Assembly (NCBI GenBank): GCA_949317995.1
Contig: OX439041.1
Coordinates: 13,299,501 to 13,363,500, forward strand
Origin: Acholoe squamosa
Taxonomy: Eukaryota > Annelida > Polychaeta > Phyllodocida > Polynoidae
Length of the DNA stretch: 64,000 nt
Direction: 5' to 3'
In this document: in pieces, positions 37,228-46,068 of the stretch
Position numbering within the stretch: position 1 is the first letter of the stretch
Layout: each line of letters starts with the position of its first letter
Made by a program: the position numbers and the translations under genes
Notes under the pieces: generated by a model
What the model saw: the letters and a program-made list of their open reading frames with translations, nothing else
What the model was told of the DNA's origin: nothing
Database searches by the model: none

Positions 37228-37707
37228 ATGGCCCACCTACAAGCTCTCTTTGCTCTGCCTGTCCCCCAGGTGATGGAGGTGGGGAGTCCAGCTAGGGCCC
37301 TGGTTGAGTCTAACCAGACCATCCATTATGGGTACATAGTGAGTAATTTCAAAGAGATCATTGAGCATGGTGATGTGATGGTCTGTAATTACTCCTGCCA
37401 TTATTTCCTGGGCTCAGCCTTGCGTCGGGGGGCCACTGTGGCCCTTCTGACTAGGGCCTTGGGCAGTATGGGTTTCTGGCCCATGGATTATAACCTAGGG
37501 CCGCGGGAGCGAGTGCTATGGGATTATTTGTTGGCGGCATCCCTCCTCGATCTTGCGGCATCCGGGAATCCATCCACGGCTGCCGAGTATGGACTGGGGA
37601 TGCTGGAGGCCCGGCTCGCTGAGTGGGAGCAGGATCACAGCCATATGTATGGCTCGGACTCGGCCCCGGACTCTCCCATTGATGTTGAACCCGAGGATCT
37701 GTGGTAG
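37228..37707 (+). CDS. antisense ORF of unknown function inside the retroelement
   Basis: A 159-residue ORF on the strand opposite to gag, pol and env, between env and the 3' LTR. The ATG sits in a strong Kozak context (taccATGg). Codon use looks coding: GC-rich third positions in an otherwise AT-rich 3' region. The middle is probably helical (GATVALLTRALGSMGF, LWDYLLAASLLDLAASG); the tail is acidic (SAPDSPIDVEPEDLW). No signal peptide, zinc motif or family I recognise. Antisense genes between pol and LTR are known in some plant Ty3/gypsy elements (Grande, Retand-type), and antisense genes exist in some retroviruses, so an accessory or regulatory role is possible, but this is inference. Promoter and splicing unknown; the open frame extends upstream without ATG to about 37138. 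Confidence 0.65.
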   Translation: MAHLQALFALPVPQVMEVGSPARALVESNQTIHYGYIVSNFKEIIEHGDVMVCNYSCHYFLGSALRRGATVALLTRALGSMGFWPMDYNLGPRERVLWDYLLAASLLDLAASGNPSTAAEYGLGMLEARLAEWEQDHSHMYGSDSAPDSPIDVEPEDLW

Positions 37708-37754
37708 GATCCCGACTGACTGAAACCTAGGGTGTAAAAACCCGCCATCCCAAA

Positions 37755-37778
37755 GGCCCTTTTCAGGGCCGGCAAATT
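37755..37778. other. short GC-rich hairpin
   Basis: ggcccttttcagggcc forms a tight stem just after the antisense ORF and downstream of env on the other strand; could be an RNA structure at either transcript end. Confidence 0.4.
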
Positions 37779-37990
37779 GTCCGAAAAGTTCTGAATACTG
37801 TCTCTGATGTGTTGTCTCCTGGTGGTGGACTGGGGGCAGCTTAGGCTGTGGGCAGTCTAGGCTGTTTCCACAGTCACCGGGGAGGGCTGGTGGTTTAGAA
37901 AATTAGCAATAGTCTGCATGTTCGACCTTGCGGTCTCCTCCTGTTGTTCGTCAATAATTATATCTGTTGTATTTTCCAGTGCTGTCATGG

Positions 37991-40480
37991 TCACCGGGCT
38001 GGTGCCACAATCATTCTGGAGAAGCATGGAGTAGTACAGTCCTTTTTTTTAAGGGCTGGTATAGTGCTGAACCTAGTGCGCCAAGGTAGGTGTATCACCT
38101 GAGGGAGGTGATAAGCAAATTCTCCTCTCTGTGTTGTTATAACTGCTGGTCCATTCCAGGTAAATATAGCCTTAGGTAGTGGGAAGGTTTTAACCACTAT
38201 ATCCTTATAGGTAGGGGCAGCTGCTGACTTAATCTCATCAAATTCATGTGGTATTGGCCTCAAGGGTAGCGCGAAGTTTGAGTCTCCACAATATATTTTA
38301 AAATATATTGTGGGGTTTGTGCGCTTGGCCACATTTTTCTTGCCACAGTGTGTCTGTGCAAATTTCTTAAGGTACTTCATTATTCTGTAGGCTGAGTAGA
38401 TGGTCAGGGTGAATAATATAGCAATTATCAGGGTGTGGGTTTCCTGAATTGTGAGGAAAGGGGTGTGGGTCTCCTCTGTAGGGGTTAGTTTGGTAGGATT
38501 CTTATCTGGGAGCAATTTGTGTAGGGGCAGCTCGGTGACTAGTCTAAATGCTTTGGCTGTAGGCAGGTAGGCTACAGTTCCTCCTAGTCTGTACAGTTTG
38601 AGTAGTATGTATACTATAAAAATGTGAGCTGCTATCCCTAGAATGAGTCCTAAGCTTTGGAAGATTGGATGCTCTGTAACTCGACGTAGGTATGATTCCT
38701 CGTAGCGCGTTTCCATTGCCTTATCAAGGTTGGAGGCATCTTTTAATAATGTTTTGGCAAAGGGCTCTAAATTTAGTTGAGTAATATCATCCATGATTGG
38801 ATTTTCCTGTAGTTTTTCTAAGGTTCTAGAAAGGTTTACTACTGGGAAATTTGGAAGATTCTCTCTTTCATCTGGTTTGGTTTCAGAAATTTTGTTAAGT
38901 GCTGCCATGAATGGTAAATTAATTGTCTTGAGAATGTAATGAAATGATAAGGTTGAGTTACAGGGCAACCTTGTGTTTGGAAGAGAAAATTCTCCTACAC
39001 TGATCGTGCACCCACAGGGTACACCAATGATTGAGTAGGACTGGGCCTTCCGAGTTTCAGACGTTTTACCATGGCAGTTGATAAAGTAATGGGGTTCATT
39101 AGTAGTGACCAGATACTCATCTTCAGAAATGGAAATAGCATGGGTGGTAGGTGCTTGCAGTGGTGAAACTGTAAACTTGCAATGTTCCTTAATCTGTTGA
39201 GCCTGGTTAGTAAAAATGGCTACAGGGCATGTAGGCCTGTGTCCATAGATTCTACCATTTACATCTCTGCATACCTTTACTGTAGTACCTTCACATGCCT
39301 GCATATCTGCTGAGTCCAATTCGATAAATAATGATTCATCGTAAGATACTGCTAGAAACTCAGTTGTGGTTTGTAGTTTGGTGACTCCTCTGGTGGGGGT
39401 CTCCTGTGTGTCTATAGGCATGGGTGATGTAATCATTTGGTACAGTTTGAAGGTTGAGGTGGTAGATTGAATTATAATGTCCAGATGAATATATATATGG
39501 TGAGCTGAGTAAGTGTATGAGGTCAGCTTCTGTGAATAATAGAAATCTAAGTCATTAATTGCGACTTGTGCTCCAGGGTGTGTAATCCTAAGTTTGTTAT
39601 TAATGTCAACTAGGTATCTAGCGAGGTCTGAGGGTGGTACTATATCAGGGGTTAGGATCCCTGATGATAGCATCCTCAGGGCTGCATTTGTCCTTTGCAG
39701 TGATTGAACTGTATTCATTCTTGCTGCTATGATAATTAGTGCATCATTTAATACTTGCATTTTCTCCCTTTGAGTTTTCTCGTGCCTTGAATATGAGTCA
39801 AGTGACCTGGACATGTTAGAGGCCCACAGGTTGACGGTGTCACCTATGGTGTTGATTGTGCTGTCCAGTACCTTCTTATCTTGGATGTATGCTTTAACAA
39901 ACTTATCTTGTCTGTCTGTGATCTTTTCAATGAGACTAGCTGCTTCCTGATCTTGTTTAGCAAATTTTCCTAGTATTTCATCTATGTTCTTGAGCTGTCC
40001 CATTACTTGGTTTACATCTTCTACTGTGGCTAGACCTAGCACACCGCGAAACAGGGGTGCTAGAAAACCCAGTATGGCCTCTCTTTTGGCCTTGTCCAAT
40101 GTGTTTATGGGGTTGGATAAGAACAATTTGATGGAGGCTAGTGTTTCATTTATCTCCTTGTCTGCAATTTCCAGCAAGGTGTCTAGCTCCTTAGCTTGTT
40201 GGATAATTTGGCCAGAGGTATGATCTTGTAGAGTAGGAGTGGTCAAATGGAGTATTCTATCCCTTATGGATCCTTGGGTAACGGGTGCCCGAGGTATCTT
40301 GTAGGGAATAGCTAACAACAGTGTTGTGGTTGTATGTCCATTGACCAACGGTTGAGGGCTAGGTTTGAATACTACTCCTATGTTTTGTCTCACCACAGGT
40401 GTATAACCTGCAGTAAGTGGTTCAATAGTATATAATAACAGCATAGTTAGCAGTATGGGTGAAACTCTCAGTCTCCCCAT
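37991..40480 (-). CDS. env: Env-like glycoprotein of the retroelement (baculovirus F / errantivirus Env type)
   Basis: 829 residues from the ATG at 40480 (an upstream TTG at 40498 is unlikely). An N-terminal hydrophobic stretch (PILLTMLLLYTIEPLTA) is a likely signal peptide. Near residue 130 a basic site KAKR is followed by a glycine-containing hydrophobic segment and a heptad-like helix (DVNQVMGQLKNIDEILGKF). This layout matches a furin-like cleavage site, fusion peptide and coiled coil as in baculovirus F and insect errantivirus Env proteins. Two C-terminal hydrophobic segments occur (ILGIAAHIFIVYILL and TLIIAILFTLTIYSAY), followed by a tail of about 125 residues. Cysteines cluster in the middle third (CEGTTVKVC, YFINCHG, GVPCGCTI). 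Expected to be made from a spliced RNA. Family assignment is by architecture, not by alignment. Confidence 0.78.
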   Translation of the reverse strand: MGRLRVSPILLTMLLLYTIEPLTAGYTPVVRQNIGVVFKPSPQPLVNGHTTTTLLLAIPYKIPRAPVTQGSIRDRILHLTTPTLQDHTSGQIIQQAKELDTLLEIADKEINETLASIKLFLSNPINTLDKAKREAILGFLAPLFRGVLGLATVEDVNQVMGQLKNIDEILGKFAKQDQEAASLIEKITDRQDKFVKAYIQDKKVLDSTINTIGDTVNLWASNMSRSLDSYSRHEKTQREKMQVLNDALIIIAARMNTVQSLQRTNAALRMLSSGILTPDIVPPSDLARYLVDINNKLRITHPGAQVAINDLDFYYSQKLTSYTYSAHHIYIHLDIIIQSTTSTFKLYQMITSPMPIDTQETPTRGVTKLQTTTEFLAVSYDESLFIELDSADMQACEGTTVKVCRDVNGRIYGHRPTCPVAIFTNQAQQIKEHCKFTVSPLQAPTTHAISISEDEYLVTTNEPHYFINCHGKTSETRKAQSYSIIGVPCGCTISVGEFSLPNTRLPCNSTLSFHYILKTINLPFMAALNKISETKPDERENLPNFPVVNLSRTLEKLQENPIMDDITQLNLEPFAKTLLKDASNLDKAMETRYEESYLRRVTEHPIFQSLGLILGIAAHIFIVYILLKLYRLGGTVAYLPTAKAFRLVTELPLHKLLPDKNPTKLTPTEETHTPFLTIQETHTLIIAILFTLTIYSAYRIMKYLKKFAQTHCGKKNVAKRTNPTIYFKIYCGDSNFALPLRPIPHEFDEIKSAAAPTYKDIVVKTFPLPKAIFTWNGPAVITTQRGEFAYHLPQVIHLPWRTRFSTIPALKKKDCTTPCFSRMIVAPAR

Positions 40481-41304
40481 GGTGCTTGTGTAAAGCAAGT
40501 TTGCTGTTTAAAGTCTTGTCAAATTTGTAGTGATTTGGTGCTGGTAAAGTCTAAGTGTATGGTGTAACACTTTAAATGAAGTGGTTCAAACTGTACCTTT
40601 GCAAGATTGAGCTGTCTTGGCAATATGTCCGGTGAGTCTATAGAGGTTGACCAGTAATGGTAAGGTCAGGTTGAAGGTGAAGTAGGTGTGTTCTTTATCC
40701 TAGTGCAGTCTCTCCTAATGGAGAAGTGGGCTGGCTAATTCCCAAGTGGGGTCCTGTAGACTTGTGTTCCAGACTGCAGCTGGATGAAGACTGATGGTGG
40801 GCTATGGTCCACAGTGCTTCTTATGTAGCCTACCCTACCCACATCCATTGTGGGCCTGGTATTGTTTCTCTGGAGACAATGCATTAATCTCCAGTGTCTG
40901 CTAACTGTGGGGTCTATTGTGTAGTCTGTGTACTGGTAATTAGCTCCTCCTGTCATCCAGGACAGCCATTCATGACCGTCTAGACAGTTGTCTGAGGGTA
41001 GCTTATAAGGTCAATTGATCTCTATAGACTGCTGTGTTGGCATAGCGCGCTCTTTCATGTGGGGATTAGGCTTTAGACACTCCATTGTGTTACCCTTACT
41101 CTTCTTAGACTTCATGTCTGCTTTACTTGGGGGGTCCCAGTCTTTGACCCTTTCAGAGGCAATAACCTACTGATATATTTACAAATTTGATTGGCTTTAT
41201 ATACATAGTAATTCATTATCAGTCACACATGTCTTATGTGTGGATGAAGAGAATTTGTAATACATTTTGAAAATCTTATGTCTTTTGGTATCTCAATCCT
41301 GTTT
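40481..41304 (-). other. pol-env spacer of the retroelement
   Basis: About 0.8 kb with only short ORFs (73 codons at 40735-40956). Likely holds the splice acceptor for env RNA, which I cannot place. Confidence 0.45.
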
Positions 41305-44300
41305 CTAATTTCTTGAAACTGCACCACACCTAGATGTCTTTCTTAGTATGTGGTGTGCAGGCCTAGGCTTGATAGGGCCTATGCCTGTGGTTTCTCTTGT
41401 AAGGGTGATATCATTTTTGTTCCTTACAATTTTGCTGTAGTATTTGGCCTCATGTGGAATAAGCCTGTGTGCAAATTCATTGTTTCTGACAGCCACAACC
41501 TTTTTCAGTCTGTCTATGTGCACTGGTCTGGCCACCAATAGATTGGTGTCCAAGTTTTTGAGTTTGGCACTTGTCAAACTAGGTCTATCTACTACAACAT
41601 ATGGTCCCATAAAAAGGGGTTGAAGTTTCTTACACTCTGTGTTGGTCAGGATTCTTGGAATGTTTAGGTACACCATGTCGGTGACCTTGATTTCCTGTGG
41701 TGTAAGTTTCTTATCATATCTATCCTTCCTTTCCTTTTGTAGCTTGGCGACCCTTTCTATAGCTTTCCTCCTAGAGGTATCTTGATTCGTTATCATGTTA
41801 GCTACATGGTCTGCTACTGTGGATATGTCTTCCTGTATTCCCAGCCCTAAGTCCATTGGGGTGGCTGGGTTTCTCCCATGGAGTAGGAAGAAAGGGGTGA
41901 ATCCTGTGGTTTGGGATTCAGTGTTGTTTAATGCAAAGGTTATGGGTTCAATAAATGAATCCCAATTGTTTTGGTGCTTTGAGCAGAATGCTCTGAGCGC
42001 TGTGCCTATGCTAGCATTGAATCTCTCTACAAGCCCATTTGATTGTGGCCTGTATGGTGAGGAGAATTTATGTTTGATCTTGAGGTGTTTAGTTAACTTT
42101 GTGAACTTTGCACCTGTATAACATGTCCCATTGTCTGTTTGAAGAGTGGCTGGTGTTCCATGATGACAAATTATATTCTTGTAGAACTCTGCTGCTGTTG
42201 TCTCAGCTTTTAAGTCAGTAGTAGCCCAAGCTGTTGCATATCTGGTAGCATAATCTATGCAGACTTGTATATGTTTGTTTCCCCTGGCAGTTGTGGGAAG
42301 TGGTCCCACCGCGTCTAGGTTTAGGAACTTCATTGGTGAAGTCATGTACTCTCTCACTGTCATTGGTGTTTTGTGTGAGTGTACTTGCCTTTTTGCTGTG
42401 AGGCATGTGTGGCAAGTGGAAACATATTTTGTTGTGTCTGCTAGCATAGACTTCCAATATACCCTAGGTCGGAGTGCTGACAGCATCCTACTAGAACCAA
42501 GATGGCCGCCAGTAGGTGAGTCATGGAAATACTGTAGTGTACTTGTTATCCATTGCTGTGGTATAACAATTTGAAGTGGTACAGTATTGGTTTTTCTCCA
42601 ATTTATGGGGCATATATGGACTAATGTACCATTTACCAAGGTGTATGTCTGGCCTTGGTTGATGATTCTATTTCCTTGTGCTTTTGGTGCAGGCAAGGTT
42701 CCATCCTCAAGATATTGTATGAGGGGCAATAGGTCCTTGTCTTTCCTTTGTTCCAAGCCAAGGTTTGTACCTGAGATGGATGTGTCGGGAATCTGATCCA
42801 GTAGTTGATTTATATCTAGCACATGTTGTTTTATTCTGTCTCTTTCTTTTTCTTTTTCATCGACTATTGGCCTATCTTGTGCCTTTTGTTGGGGTGTGTC
42901 ACTCTTGTTTTGGTGTGTAGGCTCCTTTGGAGGGCCTATTCTCGCCTTAATGGGAGTGGCAACCTTTTTCTTTAAAGGCACAATTTGCTTTTTGTCATTC
43001 TTCTTTGTCTCAGAGTTCTTTGACTTAGTAGATGCAGTGTCTTTTGTGACATTGTTCCTGGCAGGTGGGGTTTTGGTAGGTTTGTTTCCTGTGACCTTTT
43101 TCTCATTTAGAATAGTTTGTGATTGTGTGGGGGGTTTTGGTGTGCCCTCCTGAATCATTTCTCTAGTCTTTGAGCGTGTGGTCATAGGACACAAATGGTC
43201 TGCTGTTTCCTCTCCCTGCATTGGTTCAAAGAATCTGATTGATTTAGAAGTTGCTTGAGTAATAGCATATATTGTGTCTTCTGGATCTTCATCATCTGAG
43301 TCAGGTGGGGTGAAGGGTGGCTCCTTAGGAGTTGCCTTCACTATCTGATTGAGTGATGAGAATTCAATAGGCTCGAAGTCATTATCTGGAAAGAGTTGTG
43401 AGTATTCTCTCTCACAGTGGCAAAACACATAGTGTGTAGATTGCTTCAAGATACCCCTAATGGGTGTCTCTGGCCTTTCAATGGTGTTGGGTGGATCATC
43501 CCTTTTGAATGGTACTTTCTTTGTTACTTTTGCAAACTTGGTTCTACTGGCTGCTCTAACTCTCCTTGGTGGGGGTGGAGGGTTAGTCATGGGTCCAGAG
43601 TCTGGGTATTCTCTTCTAGACATAGCATCTGGTGGTGTGTTATCATCACCTTTCACGTGTTGGATGGTGAATGAAAATTGTTGTATGTCTAGAGCCCATC
43701 TGGCCCATCTATGTGTGAGTCCTGTATTGGTTAGCAGTGGGATTAGGGCTGCATGGTCTGTGTATAATTGGAAGTGTCTAGTCTCTAGATAGTGTCTGAA
43801 GTGTAATACTCCATACACTACTCCCAGTAGTTCTCTCTCTGTGGTATTGTAATTTCTCTCATGTTTGGAGAGGGTTCTACCTGCAAAGGCTACTGGTCTG
43901 AGCACTCCTTCATTATCTCTCTGTGAGAGTACAGCTCCTAAACTCACATTGGAAGCATCAGTTGCCAAACTGAACTCTTTCTCATAGTTTGGATATCTGA
44001 GAAGAGCATTGGTACAGAGGGCATGCTTTAATGTTTTGAAAGCATTATCTGCCTCTTCTGTCCAGACAAATGCTTTGAGATGTGTCTGTAGATCATACAA
44101 TGGTCTAGCAATTTGGGCATAACCTTTGATAAACTTCTTGAAGTATTGGCATAGGCCTGTGAAGGATCGGACATTTTTGACTGATTTTGGTGTTGGGAAG
44201 GTTTTGATTGACTCCACCTTTGTGGGAGATGGTTGAAGTCCCATGGGTGTGACTCTCATTCCCAAGAAGTCTATTCTGTCTATGAAGTATTCACATTTTG

Positions 44301-46068
44301 ATTTCTTCAGTTTGAGTTTACCAACTCTTAGGCTGTTGAACACATCTTCCAGGTCATGGAAGTGTTGTTCGATTGATGGTGATAATACCAATATGTCATC
44401 TAGGTATGGTAGGGCACATTTGTACTTGAGTTTGTTCAGAATTAATGTGACTAGATGGCAGAATCCCGCCGGTGCCGTCGCTAAACCCATCGGCATCCTT
44501 TCATAGACATATTTTTTGTCATTTGCTATGAATGCGGTTTTATGCTGGTCCTCCTGTCTTATAGGAATTTGAAAAAATCCCTGTTGGGCATCTAGCTTAC
44601 TGAATACTCTTGGTCTGAGTGACCCTATCATGTCTAGAGTGTCATCGGCCCGGGGTGTAGATAAGGCTTGATTTATCGTGTTCTGGTTCAAATAACGAAA
44701 ATCTGTGACGAGCCGATGGCCTCCCGATGATTTTTGTACTAAAAAGGATCTGGAGGCCCAGGGGCCCTCGGCACATTCTCTCAGAATGCCCTGTTGTACT
44801 AGCCTTTCACACTCTTCCCCTATTGCGGCCTGTTTTTCTGGTGTTTGTCTATATGGTAGGAAATGACATGGTACTGCCTCAGGTTTTACATGTATTGAGT
44901 GTGTATACAGGTGTGTGGCACCAATGTCTCCATCTTTTCCTACGAATACATCATCATACTTGGTCAGCAGTGACTTTAATCTATCATGCTGATCTTTGGA
45001 TGTGAGCACAGATTTTGGTGGAACATTGTCTTCCAATTCTGGCTCGAGGTCATGTGCCTCACTATGTATAGCAGCTATTTCAGAGAGTCTGATTGAGTTG
45101 GGTTCAGGGTCAGCATATGTGGACTCACAGTCTGAGTCTGTGTCACTGAATTGAGTTACGTCCTCAGGCCGTATGGCTGAGATGGATTGATCAGTGTGTG
45201 GGGTAGTGTCTGACACCTGTTGAGGTTTTTCTAAATCAGATTCCTTGACTTCCTGAAATAGAGCTATGATGGCACCCTTTTTGATTTTATGTGGGCGCCT
45301 GCTGGTGTTGAGTAACACTAGGGGATGTTTGTTATTTTCCCTGGGGGTTACTGCTGCCCTTTGAACTAGATATGGGGCATTGTTGTTTCTTTGGAGGTTA
45401 TCTACTACTCCAGTTTTGCCTTGCAGTGATTGAGTAGATGTGACCTTACCCAATACTGCAAGTTCAGAGAATGGAGGGATGGTAAAATCCCTCACTGCCC
45501 TAATGGGTTTGAGAATTTGTTCAGGATCAACATTAAATTCAAGTTGAGATTTTGTAGTGCTTAAGAAATCTGTGCCGAGAACAACGGGCTGTGTGAGGTT
45601 GGGAATTACAGCAAATTGGTATTGGAATCTGACACCTTGGATTCTAAAGTTCAGCATAGCTGAATGTCTAACATGACACACCGATCCATCTGCCAAGTGG
45701 ATGTTGATTTTAGATTTCCTCAGTTGGATATGGAATCTCTTTTGGAGATCCATGAGGAATGATTGTCTGACACAGGTGATAGTAGCACCTGTATCAACCA
45801 AACATTGTACATCTGAAACATCATATAGATTTGCATTGATACAGCCATTTTGAAGAAGTACAATAGAAAGCTTGGTACTCTCACCTGTATCCTTTGATGA
45901 TGAATCTGGTGGGGTGATGTGTATCACTGATGGACGTCTCTGTCTGTTAGATGGTAGATTGGCACTAGCAATTGTCTCTGGTTGGATCTTTGTTAATCCT
46001 GATTGATTGTTTGTATTTGGGGTGTCACAGTGCACTGGCCCATCGGCACTGTGACATCCTAGTTTTCC
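41305..46068 (-). CDS. pol: Pol polyprotein: protease, RT, RNase H, integrase
   Basis: Open from the frameshift site (about 46068) to a stop at 41305; the first in-frame GTG (46035) gives 1,576 residues, used here for numbering. Protease: CLVDTGAT at 79-85. RT about 390-600 with LPYLDDILVLS (YLDD 544-547). RNase H about 685-805 with FSLATDAS and YTDHAAL. A charged, proline-rich linker of about 350 residues (810-1160) follows, longer than usual. Integrase: H1171, H1178, C1208, C1211 zinc finger, then D1241 (LNLDAVGP), D1301 (QTDNG) and E1337 (GLVERF), the DD35E spacing, and a C-terminal GPY region (FMGPYVVVDR). No chromodomain seen. All catalytic residues are intact. Confidence 0.96.
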   Translation of the reverse strand, partial: GKLGCHSADGPVHCDTPNTNNQSGLTKIQPETIASANLPSNRQRRPSVIHITPPDSSSKDTGESTKLSIVLLQNGCINANLYDVSDVQCLVDTGATITCVRQSFLMDLQKRFHIQLRKSKINIHLADGSVCHVRHSAMLNFRIQGVRFQYQFAVIPNLTQPVVLGTDFLSTTKSQLEFNVDPEQILKPIRAVRDFTIPPFSELAVLGKVTSTQSLQGKTGVVDNLQRNNNAPYLVQRAAVTPRENNKHPLVLLNTSRRPHKIKKGAIIALFQEVKESDLEKPQQVSDTTPHTDQSISAIRPEDVTQFSDTDSDCESTYADPEPNSIRLSEIAAIHSEAHDLEPELEDNVPPKSVLTSKDQHDRLKSLLTKYDDVFVGKDGDIGATHLYTHSIHVKPEAVPCHFLPYRQTPEKQAAIGEECERLVQQGILRECAEGPWASRSFLVQKSSGGHRLVTDFRYLNQNTINQALSTPRADDTLDMIGSLRPRVFSKLDAQQGFFQIPIRQEDQHKTAFIANDKKYVYERMPMGLATAPAGFCHLVTLILNKLKYKCALPYLDDILVLSPSIEQHFHDLEDVFNSLRVGKLKLKKSKCEYFIDRIDFLGMRVTPMGLQPSPTKVESIKTFPTPKSVKNVRSFTGLCQYFKKFIKGYAQIARPLYDLQTHLKAFVWTEEADNAFKTLKHALCTNALLRYPNYEKEFSLATDASNVSLGAVLSQRDNEGVLRPVAFAGRTLSKHERNYNTTERELLGVVYGVLHFRHYLETRHFQLYTDHAALIPLLTNTGLTHRWARWALDIQQFSFTIQHVKGDDNTPPDAMSRREYPDSGPMTNPPPPPRRVRAASRTKFAKVTKKVPFKRDDPPNTIERPETPIRGILKQSTHYVFCHCEREYSQLFPDNDFEPIEFSSLNQIVKATPKEPPFTPPDSDDEDPEDTIYAITQATSKSIRFFEPMQGEETADHLCPMTTRSKTREMIQEGTPKPPTQSQTILNEKKVTGNKPTKTPPARNNVTKDTASTKSKNSETKKNDKKQIVPLKKKVATPIKARIGPPKEPTHQNKSDTPQQKAQDRPIVDEKEKERDRIKQHVLDINQLLDQIPDTSISGTNLGLEQRKDKDLLPLIQYLEDGTLPAPKAQGNRIINQGQTYTLVNGTLVHICPINWRKTNTVPLQIVIPQQWITSTLQYFHDSPTGGHLGSSRMLSALRPRVYWKSMLADTTKYVSTCHTCLTAKRQVHSHKTPMTVREYMTSPMKFLNLDAVGPLPTTARGNKHIQVCIDYATRYATAWATTDLKAETTAAEFYKNIICHHGTPATLQTDNGTCYTGAKFTKLTKHLKIKHKFSSPYRPQSNGLVERFNASIGTALRAFCSKHQNNWDSFIEPITFALNNTESQTTGFTPFFLLHGRNPATPMDLGLGIQEDISTVADHVANMITNQDTSRRKAIERVAKLQKERKDRYDKKLTPQEIKVTDMVYLNIPRILTNTECKKLQPLFMGPYVVVDRPSLTSAKLKNLDTNLLVARPVHIDRLKKVVAVRNNEFAHRLIPHEAKYYSKIVRNKNDITLTRETTGIGPIKPRPAHHILRKTSRCGAVSRN
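46023..46068 (-). promoter_or_regulatory. gag-pol -1 ribosomal frameshift signal
   Basis: Minus strand: heptamer GGAAAAC at 46068-46062, read in gag as (caG) GAA AAC, directly followed by the gag stop TAG (46061-46059). After a 5-nt spacer comes an 11-bp perfect stem (TGTCACAGTGC with GCACTGTGACA, 46056-46046 and 46033-46023) closing a 12-nt loop. pol is in the -1 frame relative to gag and is open across the site. Slippery site, short spacer and stem are the standard parts; the heptamer differs from ideal X XXY YYZ at the first positions. Confidence 0.8.
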
